Source: Chrysopilus asiliformis
Taxonomy: Eukaryota; Arthropoda; Insecta; Diptera; Rhagionidae
Reading direction: 5' to 3'
DNA: 64,000 nucleotides
NCBI GenBank assembly: GCA_964034945.1
Contig: OZ035961.1
Span: forward strand, 31,584,184 to 31,648,183
Shown: positions 35,440 to 47,009 of the stretch, piece by piece
Layout: the number at the start of each line of letters is the position of its first letter
How positions within the stretch are numbered: position 1 is the first letter of the stretch
Notes under the pieces: model-generated
What the model saw: only the letters and a program-made list of their open reading frames with translations
Told to the model about the DNA's origin: nothing
The model's database searches: none
Made by a program: the position numbers and the translations under genes

Positions 35440-36540
35440 TTATGGCTTTTGGACGATTCGTATTTTGCAAAGCTTTAATAATTTTCTATAAATTCAGTAG
35501 GACGGAATTAGTACTCTTTAATCTTTCATATCCCCACAGGATTATTGTTTCTAAATTCATAGCAGCATTAATATATGTGAATACAGATGCACTGCTTAAA
35601 TGGAAAGCATATAATCAAAGATATACTCTAAGATTGGGATTTTGAATGGCCAAGTTTGCCAAGAATTGATCATCAACTTCAGAACAAAATTCTTCTGGTG
35701 TACACATTTTGTAAATTGCGTGCCCAGTTATTCGAATACTTTCGGATTTTTGCTCTTGTATTTACAAGTTATCTGTAGATCCTATATTCTAGCTTCCCAA
35801 CAGCAAACATTTTCAAATGCTTTAGATTTCTCCGCTTAACGATGCGGCTTAGTTTCAGTTGATTTGAAATAATCAACTTTCTTACATCATTTTGAGTTGT
35901 GAATAAAGTTTCTAATAATTTCTCACTGAATACAATACTTTCCATTAAATCTAATTCGTACAGCTTGGGAACTTTGAAAATGGCTACAAGAGCAAATTTG
36001 ATGATTTCAGATTGTGTAGTGAGTCCAAGTGTATTTCTGTAATGTAATTGTCTGACAACTCAATGTTGTAGATTTACGCGATTTTTTAGTTCTTAAACAT
36101 TACAGTCGTGAATAGCAGTTAAGGACGTTATGTTTATATTTTTCAATATTCTTGGGCTTCCACCAAGAGCAGTTAACATATAGTCTGCAAATTTTTCAGG
36201 TGAGCTGAAAAACCATAAATCCGGTGGCTTCTCTTGTTTTATTACCTCACGGTAGCCGTCCCTAGCACTTGGTTACTTTAACAATTGAAGTAAATGTAAA
36301 AAATGTGCTAATTGGGGCCATTTGATGAATCTATCTAATTTTTGGAAAATCTCACTTAGTGACTGTTACCTTTAAGCAGACGATATAAACTGTAAGTATT
36401 TGGGCATAAATGCGGCAAGAGTTTGATGTATATTGAAGGGATATTATAGTCACATTCCAGCCGCGTAATCTGTTTCCAAAATTTCTTTAAAAAGTGAAAA
36501 GTCAGTTGCGTATCTGTAGATCCCGTCTGCCTACAAATCC
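35440..36540 (-). pseudogene. Decayed leucine-rich-repeat (F-box-like) protein gene
   Basis: Several protein-like stretches in different frames follow one another on the minus strand, broken by stops and shifts. About 36500-36370: LTFHFLKKFWKQITRLECDY and IYIKLLPHLCPNTYSLYRLL. About 36200: PEKFADYMLTALGGSPRIL. About 36030: TQSEIIKFALVAIFKVPKLY and ELDLMESIVFSEKLLETLF. About 35710: MCTPEEFCSEVDDQFLANLA, then IQNPNLRVYL and MNLETIILWGYERL. The spacing and the pattern of Leu/Ile with NPNLR- and LETIILW-like segments resemble F-box/LRR proteins. Exact family unknown. The multiple stops argue against a functional gene, although unrecognised introns could account for some breaks. Confidence 0.5.
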
Positions 36541-36612
36541 CCAATGGAGCTACCTACAATCTCGACGACTCCACGCACTACAAAGATTTTAAATATATAA
36601 CAAATATTTAAC

Positions 36613-37067
36613 TGCTGGACCGAATTCAAAAACGTGCGATCCGACTGATTGGAAACAAGTCTTTGACAGATTCACTACCGTCTCTCGAGCATCGTCGCTT
36701 TGTTGGGGTACTTAGCATATTTTATAGATATTTCCATGGGAAATGTTCCACCGAAATTTCCCAACTTATTCCTCCACGGTATATTTTCCCTAGACCCTCT
36801 CGTGCAGCTGCACGTGCGCACGACTTCTTCCTTGAGCCTCCCCGCTTTCGTACAGTAAAGTTTAGGGGTTTCTTCATTCCGCGAACAACAAGACTTTGGA
36901 ACAATTTACCATCCGATGTGTTCCCCCCGGACTATAACCCGCAGAAGTTCAAGGAGAACATAAATCGGTTTGTCCTTCCGACCATCTCGAGCTGTGCTTC
37001 GGCATTAAAGGGTCTTCCTCTAAGCTCTGGCTGGATCTATAAAAAAAATAACTTATCATTTTTATGA
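36613..37067 (+). pseudogene. 3' end of a non-LTR retrotransposon reverse-transcriptase ORF (LINE, 5'-truncated)
   Basis: An open frame gives LDRIQKRAIRLIGNKSL, then SLEHRRFVGVLSIFYRYFHG, ending with FIPRTTRLWNNLPSDVFP and FKENINRF before the stop. The (L)DRIQKRAIRLIG and TTRLWNNLP motifs are hallmarks of the C-terminal tail of jockey/CR1-like LINE ORF2 proteins, downstream of the polymerase domain. The frame is intact to its stop, but endonuclease and polymerase domains are absent. This is the usual 5'-truncated dead copy. No poly-A tail or duplication was identified. Confidence 0.85.
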
Positions 37068-40000
37068 AAAAATGCCGGTAGTCTAAAGTTTAACGATATA
37101 ACCTTTGATATCATAGCACAGTCCCAATATACGACCAAATCAATTACACTACTATTTATAAGGGACATCGGTCCGAAATTGCGTGGTCAACATCTCTCTA
37201 TTAACTTTCCAAATTTTTTTGATACCTCAGACATGAGTTTTTTATTTATATTAACCGATTTCAGTTATTTTGGCAATTATTTGTGACAATGAATAAAATT
37301 TTTAAAGTTTTTCGCGTACGTTTTTCGGTTTGGCGGCCATTTTCACTCTAGATAATAAACTCTCTACAAAATATGAGTTAAATTTTTCAAATATTTTGAA
37401 ATAAAACAATCTGTGACATTTTGAAATAATGTTTGAAGTGAATTAGACCTTTTTAACTCGCACACATTTTCATTATTTCAATAAAATTTCTTGTATTGTA
37501 ATTATAGTTTATATTTGCTTCCCATCGGCGCACTTGGCAACCAAGTCAGTAAAAAATGATACTTACGTATTTTATTGCTATCTAATCTCGCATTTCATAA
37601 TAACTTTTGTTATAGAAACTTTTTCTTGTAAATTCAGTAGTAAATCACCAAAACTTGATAACCGCATTTCAAGATATTTCTACGGACCAGTTTTAAAATC
37701 TCAGAACAATGTGACATGAAAAATTAATTAAAAAGCTTAAAACAGCATTTAAAGAAACGTTTAAAATAACGAGCAAAAGAAAAAAAATGACCATGTCATA
37801 TTTTTCTGAGAGTTTAAAACTAGACTCCTGGAATATCTTAAAATATGGTTATCAAGTTTTGGCGAATTTCCACTGAATTATTGTAGTTTTAGACAAGCAA
37901 TTAAATCATTTCATGTTGGCTGGAGTTTTGAACATCAAATTACACTAATTAAATTTTCATTATTGAAAACCTCTTCAGTAAAAAGCATAACATCGAAAAT
38001 TAAGATGGCAATTTTTTCGCATGAATTCCCCTTTTATTGGGTATCACCAAAAAATTTCACTGCATCGTACATTGTATGTCTCGTATATTCCTATTTTTTA
38101 AAGAATTTGTCCTATTATTTATCTGTGGAATGTCCTTTATACCTAGTATAAGTTATTTGGTTTAATCACTGACGAAAGTACCGGCTGATACCTTCTCGGT
38201 GATTGGTCCCGGGCAAGGTTTGCCCAAATGTGGTGTCTTTCGGTGATATCTCGGTGATTTAGCAGTACCAAAATGTAAAAATGTTTGTTGGGTAAACAAC
38301 AATGCCAATAATTCTTGTGTTAAAAATTTGGAAATTCCCATTTCGAGAAACAAAATGGTATGAGAAAACTTTCCGAAATATTTATGTCGAAGGTGACTAC
38401 TTCACTTTATCATTTTTGTTTTTCTTTGTGAAAAAGGACACTCTGGGCAGCAAATATAATTTTGGAGTGATAGGTACGTAATTTCACAAAAATTCTACCA
38501 CCGGAGACTAAATGTTCAGATTTTATTTGTCCTGGTGTTTTTAACCAGTTTCCAAAGAAATCTGATTATATAACCATCGAAAAAATAAAATTCTATTGCC
38601 CAGAGGTGCGTTATTTTCTAAATTTACGAGAATTTATGTGTAACAAATGCAAAAAAGGAAAAAAAAAACACCTTGGCCTTAAAAAAATTCATTTCGTTAA
38701 AAAAGAGGGTTTTTTGTGTTTTTCCTTAGATGCCTGAGGCGAGTAGCATCCCTTAAATAAAATTTATTCGTCCACAGGAAAAAAGTGGCATTAAAGCTGT
38801 CTAAATTTATTAAAACGTTAGGACAATTTTATTGCATTAATGTTTTCAAATATCTGATCACGATCTGTAGATAAGGCACTTTTTTCACTTCCTTTACGGG
38901 GTTTTTTTTTCGAGCCTTTCAAGTGGAAGCCGTACGGAAGCTTTAACCTCGCAATGGATTCGCGTTGTTTTATGACTGAAACATAAATTTTTGGAAGAGA
39001 TAACATTTCACTGTCATAAGAAGCCATCGTATCGCACCCATCCGCATTGTTGGGAGGTTACTTTAGCAGGTGGCCAGGTAGGTAGCCCACTTTAGTCCTA
39101 ACATTAAATGAAGACGCACATATATTCGTATATATATATATATTCAGTTTTTTTTGGTGAGATTCTCATTTTCTTTCCAATATATGGGTACATTTTGTAT
39201 ATATTTGAGGATGGATACATTTTGTAGACATCTATCTATATCGGAATATGAGCAGGATTGGCATAGCAGCACATTTCCATCAGTGTTTTACGAGGATGGG
39301 TACATAAAAAAGTCATACGAGACATTGTTATTGGAGCATATATTCTTTTAGTATTACGTATACGCATTGAACAGGTACAACTAAAGGAAGTAAACGAAAG
39401 GGCGTACGGAAGTATAATGAAGGTGGTAATTGTCGCATCCCATCCAGCAATATCTCTTACTGCTACTCAACGTGTGTTTTAAAACATTTTTATGAGAAAA
39501 AGCGCGCCATTAAGGCTGATAGTGTATCCATGCAAAAAGAACAAACAATAAAAAATATAAAAAAAGGATTGCAATCAGTTCTTTCTGCTTGGTATCCCAA
39601 ATCATTAAATATTCTCCGGGACTTTGAATCAATGAAAGGATTTTTATTACATACTTTTTTTCAAATTTTTTTCAGAAAATGTTTGTCGGAAACTGCATAT
39701 GAAACTTTCCAGTGCGATTTTAAAAGGTAGCAAAAAGAATTTAGGTGTTCTTCCGTCTACAAAAAGTTCAAACTTGCATAATCTTTATTTGTTCTTACTT
39801 TGTTTGATTGGTTACGCAAATATTTTTGTAGAAGGAAAAAAGTTTTAATTTGTCTGGCTGTCTTTAAAAATTGTGAAACCCAGCAACGGATTTGGTATAA
39901 CTCTAAAGTGTCCCGGATTATTGTCAATAACATTGCCGATACTTTATTAGAGTAAATTCGGCCAAACAACGAAAAACAAGAGATTGTAATTCCTGCGAGT

Positions 40001-40078
40001 GATTCTACTTTTAATAGAATTAAGATACCTAGCGTCTGGTATGTAAATATTTGGAGGACTTTAAACTTATGTGTACCA
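37068..40078. other. Intergenic AT-rich sequence, nothing recognised
   Basis: No gene or bounded repeat supported. A 69-codon minus-strand frame at 38818-39027 (MASYDSEMLSLPKIY..) is lysine-rich and without a recognisable domain. A CGGTGAT/ATCACCG-rich patch lies at 38170-38270. Confidence 0.4.
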
Positions 40079-40172
40079 TTGACTCTTGGACGTTGCACAT
40101 AGGAGTATTTGGCCCCAAAACCGGAGTATTGACTCTCGGACGTTGCACATAGGAGTATTTGGGCTCTAGCGA
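40079..40172. repeat. 50-bp tandem duplication
   Basis: The unit beginning GACTCTTGGACGTTGCACAT at 40081 is repeated at 40131 with one early change (GACTCTCGGACG). The shared part runs through AGGAGTATTTGG. Two copies only. Confidence 0.8.
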
Positions 40173-40299
40173 ACCGATATTAATCCGGCTTTCGATTATA
40201 TCATTGGTGTACAGGCAAAACACACTATAAGTCATTTTTTTGGGGTTTTGAGTATGTGAATTATTAATAATAATAAATATGTGAACGAGCTTTCTTTTC

Positions 40300-41290
40300 T
40301 ATTTTTTAAAAGCTTTTATTTCGCTTGCCTTCGTGTCTGTCTATTTCTCTGTCAGATTTAAATCTTGCAATGCAATTTTGACGCACTTTGACTCATGCGA
40401 TTGACTTGAAATTTTGCACACATAGGTAAGTCCGATGACAATACAATATTAACAAGCCAGCAACACAATGTTTTTGGGGACTCTGGTATTAAGAAATCTG
40501 TAAGGATAACGGAAGGTCCTGAAAGCATAACGTGATTATTTTTTTTCTCAAATTTTCCGGGTTTTTGGGGTCGCAGACTACGATTCTAGCCTCAAAAAAT
40601 CTGTAAGGATAAGGGATGGTCCTGTAAGGATAACATGATTATCCTTTTCCTAAAATTTTCCGGAAAAAATCTCATCTTGGGGTTTTTGAGTCGCTGAATC
40701 CGATTTTGACATTAAAAAGTCTGTAAGGTTAACAGAAGGTCCTGTAAGAATAACAAATTTATCATTTTCCTCTAATTTTCCGGGAAAAATCTCATATGCG
40801 GGTTTTTGGATCGCTGAATCCGATTTTGACATTAAGAAATCTGTAAGGATAACGGAAAGTCCCGTAAGAATAACGTGATTAGCCTTTTCCTCAAATTTTC
40901 CGGAAAAGATCTCATCCGGGGGTTTCTGGAATCGGCAAATCCGATTCTGACATTAAGAAGTCTGTAAGGATAACGGAAGGTCCTGTTAGGATAGTGTGAT
41001 TATCCTTTTAATTTTAGATTTTTAGTCATACGAAATAACGAAATGGAATAAAATAAAAAAAATAATTTTTTTTAAAAATACTTTTATTTAAAAAAATGCA
41101 CTAAGAAGGTAAAAACGACTTTTTGGGCGCTATGTATAATAAATATTTATTTAAATTTAATTTTTTATGCTGTATATCGCTTTTATTTCTGATACATAGC
41201 GCCCAAAAAATGATTTTTTCCTTTTTAAAATAAAAGCTTTTTTTAAAATTAAAAAAAAAATCTTTTTTGCTTAAACCCACGAAGATCTTG
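40300..41290 (+). mobile_element. Hairpin-plus-tandem-unit element (family H), middle-length copy
   Basis: Starts with TTAAAAGCTTTTATTTCGCT, then a CTGTCTATTTCTCTGTC remnant of the microsatellite, GATTGACTTGAAATTTTGCA and GTCCGATGACAATACAATAT. About five units of about 115-120 bp follow (each with GTCTGTAAGGATAACGGAAG, an ATTATCCTTTTCCTCAAATT variant, TTTTCCGGAAAA and GGGTTTTTGGATCGC). It ends in a diverged palindrome (41060-41270; AATGCACTAAGAAG, GGGCGCTATGTAT and inverses). More diverged than the copies at 31541 and 59017. Confidence 0.7.
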
Positions 41291-42550
41291 CGGCGCAACT
41301 TTTTTTTATTTTAAAATTAAGTCTAAAATTACATACATTTATTTCAAACTTAAAATATTCGAACTCGATTTTCTCGCAACCAACATTATTGACTTAGAGT
41401 GTTTTGCATGTACATCATCGATATGTCCTTAGTAATCAACGGTATGTTCTACGCTATACTCAATGTTCCCCCTACTTCTTAACCCCTCGCCGGCTACCTC
41501 CTAAACCTTTGGTGGGGTTAGCAGGCAAGGAGAGGGTCGAAATTTACCAGACCTACCAAATGATGGAAACCGCGTCAAAATTGCTCCAGCGGTTAAGGAA
41601 ATAACACAGTGAAGGGGAAGGATGGATATGAGTAGGCGAAAACTTTGCTTGGGATACGATCTATAAACTTATCAGGCCACAGCACATGTAGCATTTTTTA
41701 TATTGTATTTCATAAATATATGTTAGTATAAGAGGAAATCAAGTAGAAAATAATATAATTATCTAAACTTTTTCATGAAAAAGAGTCAAAAGTCCTTCAC
41801 AATGAAAGTAATTTAAAAGTACGGCCGATTTGGAAATTTTGTTATCTTTGCACACAGATGGTAATAATAAGCAATTTTAATTGGGCCAAAGCAATTGATA
41901 TTGCTCTCTCATTAAATTGTGGCACTAACTTTTTATTAATATTTCTTATAATTGAGTCGAAGAAACTCGTGGACTAGACTTGGAATCAACCCTTTTGGGT
42001 CTCACGAGGGGGTTGCAATTGGCGGTAATGGTGTTCAAATTTGCTAACATCAAAAAGTTTTTCTCAAGTTTTTGAAGGGAGTTGCTCATTAAAATTTTCC
42101 CTGATTCGTTCGTAAGGGATTAAAAATGTTCCCTTTTCAGAAAAACCTACGAAAATACATACATGAAATAGGTTTTTGCTAAGTAAAGATGGATGTACTC
42201 GTTTGTATTAATTTATTATATATTTGGATGAATACTGTACGTACCAGGATGTGAAGTCTTGTTTACTGAAAATCTTAAATTTCCATTAAATTCGATCGCA
42301 ATTGAATTAAATACTGATACAAAATTCAAGACAAAGTTTTCCCTTCTTGTGTGGGTGGTGTGAAATTCCAACTCTTGAAAGTTTGTTGAAATTGAAAATA
42401 AACTTTATGTATGAATCATATAAGTTGTGGGTATCACACTTCCATGTCAAAATCTGTCGGGAATCAATTTTTAATCAAAGTTTATTGGTAAATCGCCAAG
42501 AAATTACCTTTTTCCAATCGTTATCTTGAGTAAATTTGTTATATTAATTA
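41291..42550. other. Intergenic AT-rich sequence, nothing recognised
   Basis: Open frames at 41404 and 42347 have no recognisable domains. No bounded repeat seen. Confidence 0.4.
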
Positions 42551-42680
42551 CTAGGGGCTGCGCCCCGAACCGCTTCGCGGTTCATCCCCCTTCCGCAGGT
42601 CGGCCTTCGGCCTCCCTGCCCCCGTCGGCCTACGGCCTCCACATCTACTCGGCCTTCGGCCTCGCCCCTCGCGCTTGAAT
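42551..42680 (-). mobile_element. 3' end of a Helitron (same family as 52591), rest not delimited
   Basis: Reading the minus strand, the end is GAACCGCGAAGCGGTTC (7-bp hairpin), then GGGGCGCAGCCCC (5-bp hairpin) running into CTAG, followed by T. The same end occurs at 52591. GGCCTTCGGCCT-type palindromes follow on the plus strand to about 42670 and again near 42754. The 5' (TC) end of this element was not found. It may include the repeats to the right. Confidence 0.65.
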
Positions 42681-42867
42681 TGTTGGAATTTGATGTATGG
42701 AGAGGTTACGTAAAATTATTTAAATATATTTCAGCTCTCGCCTTCCTCTTTACTCGGCCTTCGGCCTCGACTCAAATGCAGATAATTAACCCAAAAAAGG
42801 GAAATTTTTTTAGAGACATTTTTCTTTGTGACCCAACAAACAATTTTTGGTATCTTTGCATTCCTTT

Positions 42868-43021
42868 TTTAACCGACTTCCAAAAAAGGAGGAGGTTATC
42901 AATTCGTTTTGGTCCAACTTTATTTATTTATTTATTTATTTTTTATTTATTTATTTATTTATTTATTTTATTAACCGACTTCCAAAAAAGGAGGAGGTTA
43001 TCAATTCGTTTTGGTCCAACT

Positions 43022-43068
<47 letters not shown>

Positions 43069-43072
43069 TTTT
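42868..43072 (+). repeat. Duplicated module with TTTA microsatellite
   Basis: The 48-bp module starting AACCGACTTCCAAAAAAGGA and continuing GAGGAGGTTATCAATTCG occurs twice (about 42871 and 42974), each followed by a run of TTTA repeats (about 42921-42970 and 43021-43072). Open frames here (FIYLFIYL..) are artefacts of the microsatellite. The CCGACTT core resembles the ends of 44752-45256. Confidence 0.85.
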
Positions 43073-43139
43073 ATATCTGTATGTTCACGCAGTACTTGGG
43101 TGCCGTTGCATGGATTTTGTTGAAACGTTGGTGGATGAC

Positions 43140-44005
43140 AGAGTTCACTCCCTAGTTGGTCCCATTTTAATTTCCCCTCTCTCCGACGTTTCCCGGCCTT
43201 CCCCTCCCCTGTCAACTCCCAATCGGATGGTCCGATCGATCTGAAAATTTGTATGCGTACATTTTGGGGGACGGCTAGTGTTTTCCCCTTATCTATTTTC
43301 CCCTACCCCTTTCGCTTCTTAACCCCTCCCCTATCAACTCCCAATCGGATGGTCCGATCGATCTGAAAATTTGTATGCTCACATTTTGGGGGACGGCTAG
43401 TTTTTTCCCCTTATCTATTTTCCCCTACCCCTTTCGCTTCTTAACCCCTCCCCTGTCAACTCCCAATCGGATGGTCCGATCGATCTGAAAATTTGTATGC
43501 GTACATTTTGGGGGACGGCTAGTGTTTTCCCCTTATCTATTTTCCCCTACCCCTTTCGCTTCTTAACCCCTCCCCTGTCAACTCCCAATCGGATGGTCCG
43601 ATCGGTCTGAAAATTTGTATGCGTACCTTTTTGGGGGACGGCTAGTGTTTTCCCCTTATCTATTTTCCCCTACCCCTTTCGCTTCTTAACCCCTCCCCTA
43701 TCAACTCCCAATCGGATGGTCCGATCGATCTGAAAATTTGTATGCTCACATTTTGGGGGACGGCTAGTGTTTTCCCCTTATCTATTTTCCCCTACCCCTT
43801 TCGCTTCTTAACCCCTCCCCTATCAACTCCCAATCGGATGGTCCGATCGATCTGAAAATTTGTATGCTCACATTTTGGGGGACGGCTAGTGTTTTCCCCT
43901 TATCTATTTTCCCCTACCCCTTTCGCTTCTTAACCCCTCCCCTGTCCCCTAATCGGATGGTCCGATCGGTCTGAAAATTTTTATGCGTATATTTTGGGGG
44001 GCAGC
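43140..44005 (+). repeat. Minisatellite, seven units of about 122 bp
   Basis: AATCGGATGGTCCGATCGAT begins at 43221, 43343, 43465, 43587, 43710, 43832 and 43951, a period of 122 bp (123 and 119 for the last ones). Each unit contains CTGAAAATTTGTATGC, ATTTTGGGGGACGGCTAG and a C-rich strand (CCCCTACCCCTTTCGCTTCT). Units are nearly identical, so amplification is recent. GATGGTCCGATCG is partly palindromic. GC is higher than in the surroundings. Confidence 0.95.
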
Positions 44006-44751
44006 GAATCCTTCAACCCTCAAATTTTCCAGATAAAAAAAAAACACATATCGGGGTTTTTAGGGTCGCCTAATCCAATTCTAATGTTTAGAAGTCTGTA
44101 AGGTTAACGAAAGGTTTCTGTCGATCTAAAAAATGTTGGTGACCAAAATTTTTGCTGTCGACCTCTAAAATTTAGTTTACAACTTACTGTTGCTATCCCT
44201 AAAAATTCGCTGTTTGGAACGATCAAAGTTTTGCTCTACCCATTTCCTAACATTAAATAGGTATATCCTATAATATAATACGAGGACTGTCGTCCTTCTG
44301 TCTGTCAGTCTGTCTGTCTGCACAATGGATCTCGAAAACAGGCCTAACGATTTTCATGAAACTTGGGTGTTAGGGATTTTCGGGGACAAAAATACGATCT
44401 AGATAGGTATCCCCTCTGAGAAAATTCCCCTTCGACACCCCTCGCCTGGTATCTTCGAATTCGGTGGTCCGATCTTAATGAAGCTTTACAGTATTACTAA
44501 GAAGGCTAAAGGGTTTGATTTTCCACTACAAAACCTGACTTTTCCCTCCCCTCGATACCCCTCGCCTGGTTTCTTCGAATTGGCTGGTCCGATCTTAATG
44601 AAACTTTCCAGTGTCACTAAGGGGGTTGAAGGCTATCGATTCGTAACGCCGTTTTCGCACGCGGGCTGCGGCTTTACTTGCTCTACCCATTTCCTAACAT
44701 TAAATATATCTATATAATGTATATACCAAAAATCACTAAAAATTATAAAAT
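44006..44751 (+). repeat. GTCT-bearing dispersed repeat bounded by a 29-bp direct repeat
   Basis: A perfect 29-bp direct repeat (starts TTGCTCTACCCATTTCCTAA) lies at 44231-44259 and 44678-44706. Between them are CTGTCTGTCAGTCTGTCTGT and CTCGAAAACAGGCCTAACGA. Two related units of about 125 bp follow, each with CCCCTCGCCTGGT, TTCGAATT and GGTCCGATCTTAATGAA. The element end CGCGGGCTGCGGC near 44660 recalls the GC hairpin of the Helitron family. Class unknown. Confidence 0.55.
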
Positions 44752-45256
44752 AAAAAACTTTTTAAAAAAAAGTAAAAAAAACCGACTTAAAAATGCACTA
44801 AAAAGGAAAAAATAATTTTTTTGGAAGTTGGTGCCAAAATAGAAACTTAAAGAGGACTTCTATTCATATTTCTTGAGTGTTACAAATAATTTTATTGTAA
44901 CAAGAATTGTTAAGACAATCAAAAGCTTTTTACAGTTGTCGAGTACTTTTATGTACAATAGACTCGCGGTTAAAATATCACAATGACTATAATTTTTACA
45001 TCCCGCGTTTCGTTTAATGCATTGCAAATATTCGATGTGATAAAAATAAATTTTTTATAGTGACAAGAATCGATATTCAAAATTTGGGGAATATCAAACC
45101 CATTCAATATGTATTTTAATACTTTTAGATTGTACAATAAAAGAGAGCAAATTGTTTGTTTCTATTTTGGCACCAACTTCCAAAAAAATTATTTTTTCCT
45201 TTTTAGTGCATTTTTAAGTCGGTTTTTTTTACTTTTTTTTAAAAAGTTTTTTTTTA
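44752..45256. mobile_element. Long-inverted-repeat element
   Basis: Arms of about 95 bp are near-perfect inverses. The left arm runs from AAAAAACTTTTTAAAAAAAA through ACCGACTTAAAAATGCACTA to GGAAGTTGGTGCCAAAATAG. The right arm is the inverse, from TCTATTTTGGCACCAACTTC to AGTCGGTTTTTTTTAC. The interior is about 310 bp with no coding content. Arms share AATGCACTAAAAAG with the palindrome of family H, so the two families are related at their ends. Confidence 0.75.
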
Positions 45257-45279
45257 ATGAGTTTTTGGAGTAGCAGGTT

Positions 45280-45663
45280 ACCCAATATAATAACGTTGTA
45301 GGAGGTAAAGTCATAAAGAAACAAACATACAACATTTTTTATTAGAGTGAAATTTTGCAATAAGAATTTCAAAAGGTGTTCCAATTGAATTTTCATGTAT
45401 TGAGTATTTATGTAGAATTGGATTCTAAACACTGTTTGTTCTTGGAGTTTTGCAATAAAGTGAACCGTTTTCGAGAAATTTGCAAATAACTTTTTGGATT
45501 GTATGGGAGAGGGGGGAAGCTTAAGGGGTAGGTGCACCAAACTTCACAGAAACACCCTCTGTGCTAATCTAAAGTTTTCCTGAAAATTTGGTCAAAATTG
45601 GTTCAGCGGCTTAGAAGTCTATAAGCCACATACATACATACATCCATTTTTATATATATAGAT
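45280..45663 (-). repeat. Dispersed repeat with Helitron-like TC start
   Basis: On the minus strand it begins after A with TCTATATATATAAAAATGGA, then TGTATGTATGTATGTGGCTT, CTAAGCCGCTGAACCAATTT and a block ending in CTCGAAAACGGTTCAC. The TC start in an A/T context and the style of the first 100 bp resemble widespread insect rolling-circle repeats. The other end (hairpin plus CTRR) was not found. Confidence 0.4.
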
Positions 45664-46101
45664 TAGAAATATGATACACCTTTTTTTCAAATATTGTTGT
45701 AAATCGATCCAAAGCATAATTTAATATTAAAATACTTGTTAAAAAATTAATATTTTTGGAATTTCATGATTTACATGAATCAAAGAAAACAAGATTGCGA
45801 CACTAGGCTCAACGTTCCGAGCACGACGTTAATAGCGCGTACTATTCTTAAAAAAATTAACGCTTTCAGTGTTTTTGTTACCATACGGTAACATTTGCTA
45901 GACTCGCTTAAAAAACCTCAAAATATCTAAATACAGTAGAGATTCGGTAATTCGAATCAATAGAAACCCGACCTAATTCGAACCACGGAGATTTTCGAAT
46001 TACTGGATACTTTATAAGGTGGACATTTTGTTTAATAAAACAGTCTTAAGCAAAAAACTATACTTTCAAGTTAAAATTAAGTAACAATGTGTCTGCAAGC
46101 A

Positions 46102-47009
46102 TTGGTTTGGGGAATATGTTCGTAGCGTTTTTATATTTTCTTTTGTTTTACAACGATTTTTTGCTGTTAGATAAAGTGTATAATACTCATTCGATAGAGA
46201 TTTTTCTGGTCTACTAATCATTTTTTTTGAGTAATTTAATTTTTTTATTATTTTTCTGGCTTGGAAATGGAATATCCAGGAGGTAAAAATTAGCATTTTC
46301 GACACCTGCTCTTCTTCGCTTTTCAACGAGGCCAAAAAGCTGCTGAAGCAACCCGGGACATTTGCAACGTATACGGAGAAGGTGTCATAGGCGAGTCTAC
46401 AGCACGGAAATGGTTTGCAAAGTTCAAATATGGCGATTTTGACGTCGACGACACGCTCCGCAGCGGAAGACCTTCTGAATTCGACGAAGAGCGTCTCAAA
46501 GCACTTTTGAAGGAGGACGGTAGGCAAATGCTCGAAAGGAATGCCACGGGCAACAAAGAGCTCTACATAGCCCAGCTACACCGCGTGAAAGAGGCTATTC
46601 GACTGAAAAGACCCCATCGACAAGGCCAAACCATACTCCTTCATGACAACGCCAGGCCCCATGTTGCACAAGTCGTCAAAGCCGCACTCCAAGACCTCGA
46701 ATGGGAGGTCCTTCAGCATCCACCGTATTCTCCGGACCTTGCACCGACGGATTACCATCTTTTACGCTCCCTGTCGAACCATATGAGGGGCCTTACCACT
46801 GACAATGAAGAGGACCTTAAAAACTGGCTCAACCACTTCTTCGATACCAGACCCGGCGATTTTTGGCCCAACGGCATCGACAAATTGGTCGAGAGGTGGG
46901 AGGAAGCAACGGCAAATATATAATTGATTAATTTATTATTATAATTATTGATTTTTGTTTAAATAAAAGTCTTAAAGGTAAAACGCTACGAACTTATTCC
47001 CCAACCCAA
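46102..47009 (+). mobile_element. mariner element with internal deletion
   Basis: Terminal inverted repeats: the left is TTGGTTTGGGGAATATGTTC and the right, reverse complement, is TTGGGTTGGGGAATAAGTTC. Both continue GTAGCGTTTT. TATA follows the right end. The left TA has mutated to CA, so the duplication is not perfect. Length is 908 bp against about 1.3 kb for complete mariners. It sits inside 45934-47288 and is therefore younger than that element. Confidence 0.9.
46312..46923 (+). pseudogene. Internally deleted mariner transposase
   Basis: One frame stays open from about 46312 to the stop at 46921. It gives the N-terminal helix-turn-helix part (AFQRGQKAAEATRDICNVYG, TARKWFAKFKYGDFDVDDTL, RSGRPSEF) and then jumps to the catalytic C-terminal half. 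That half holds LLHDNARPHVAQ (second Asp), YSPDLAPTDYHLLRSLSNH (third Asp, DD34D spacing) and WPNGIDKLVERWEE. The second DNA-binding motif and the first catalytic Asp region, more than 100 residues, are missing at about 46510. It cannot be catalytically active, but the deletion kept the frame. No start codon was found for the N-terminal part. Confidence 0.9.

Noticed and set aside
38818..39027. 69-codon minus-strand frame MASYDSEMLSLPKIYVSVIK..
   Set aside because: No recognisable domain and no supporting splice or polyadenylation context. Frames of this length are expected by chance in 64 kb.
42680..43244. Hydrophobic frames FIYLFIYLFIYL that look like membrane segments
   Set aside because: They are TTTA microsatellite translation within a duplicated repeat module.
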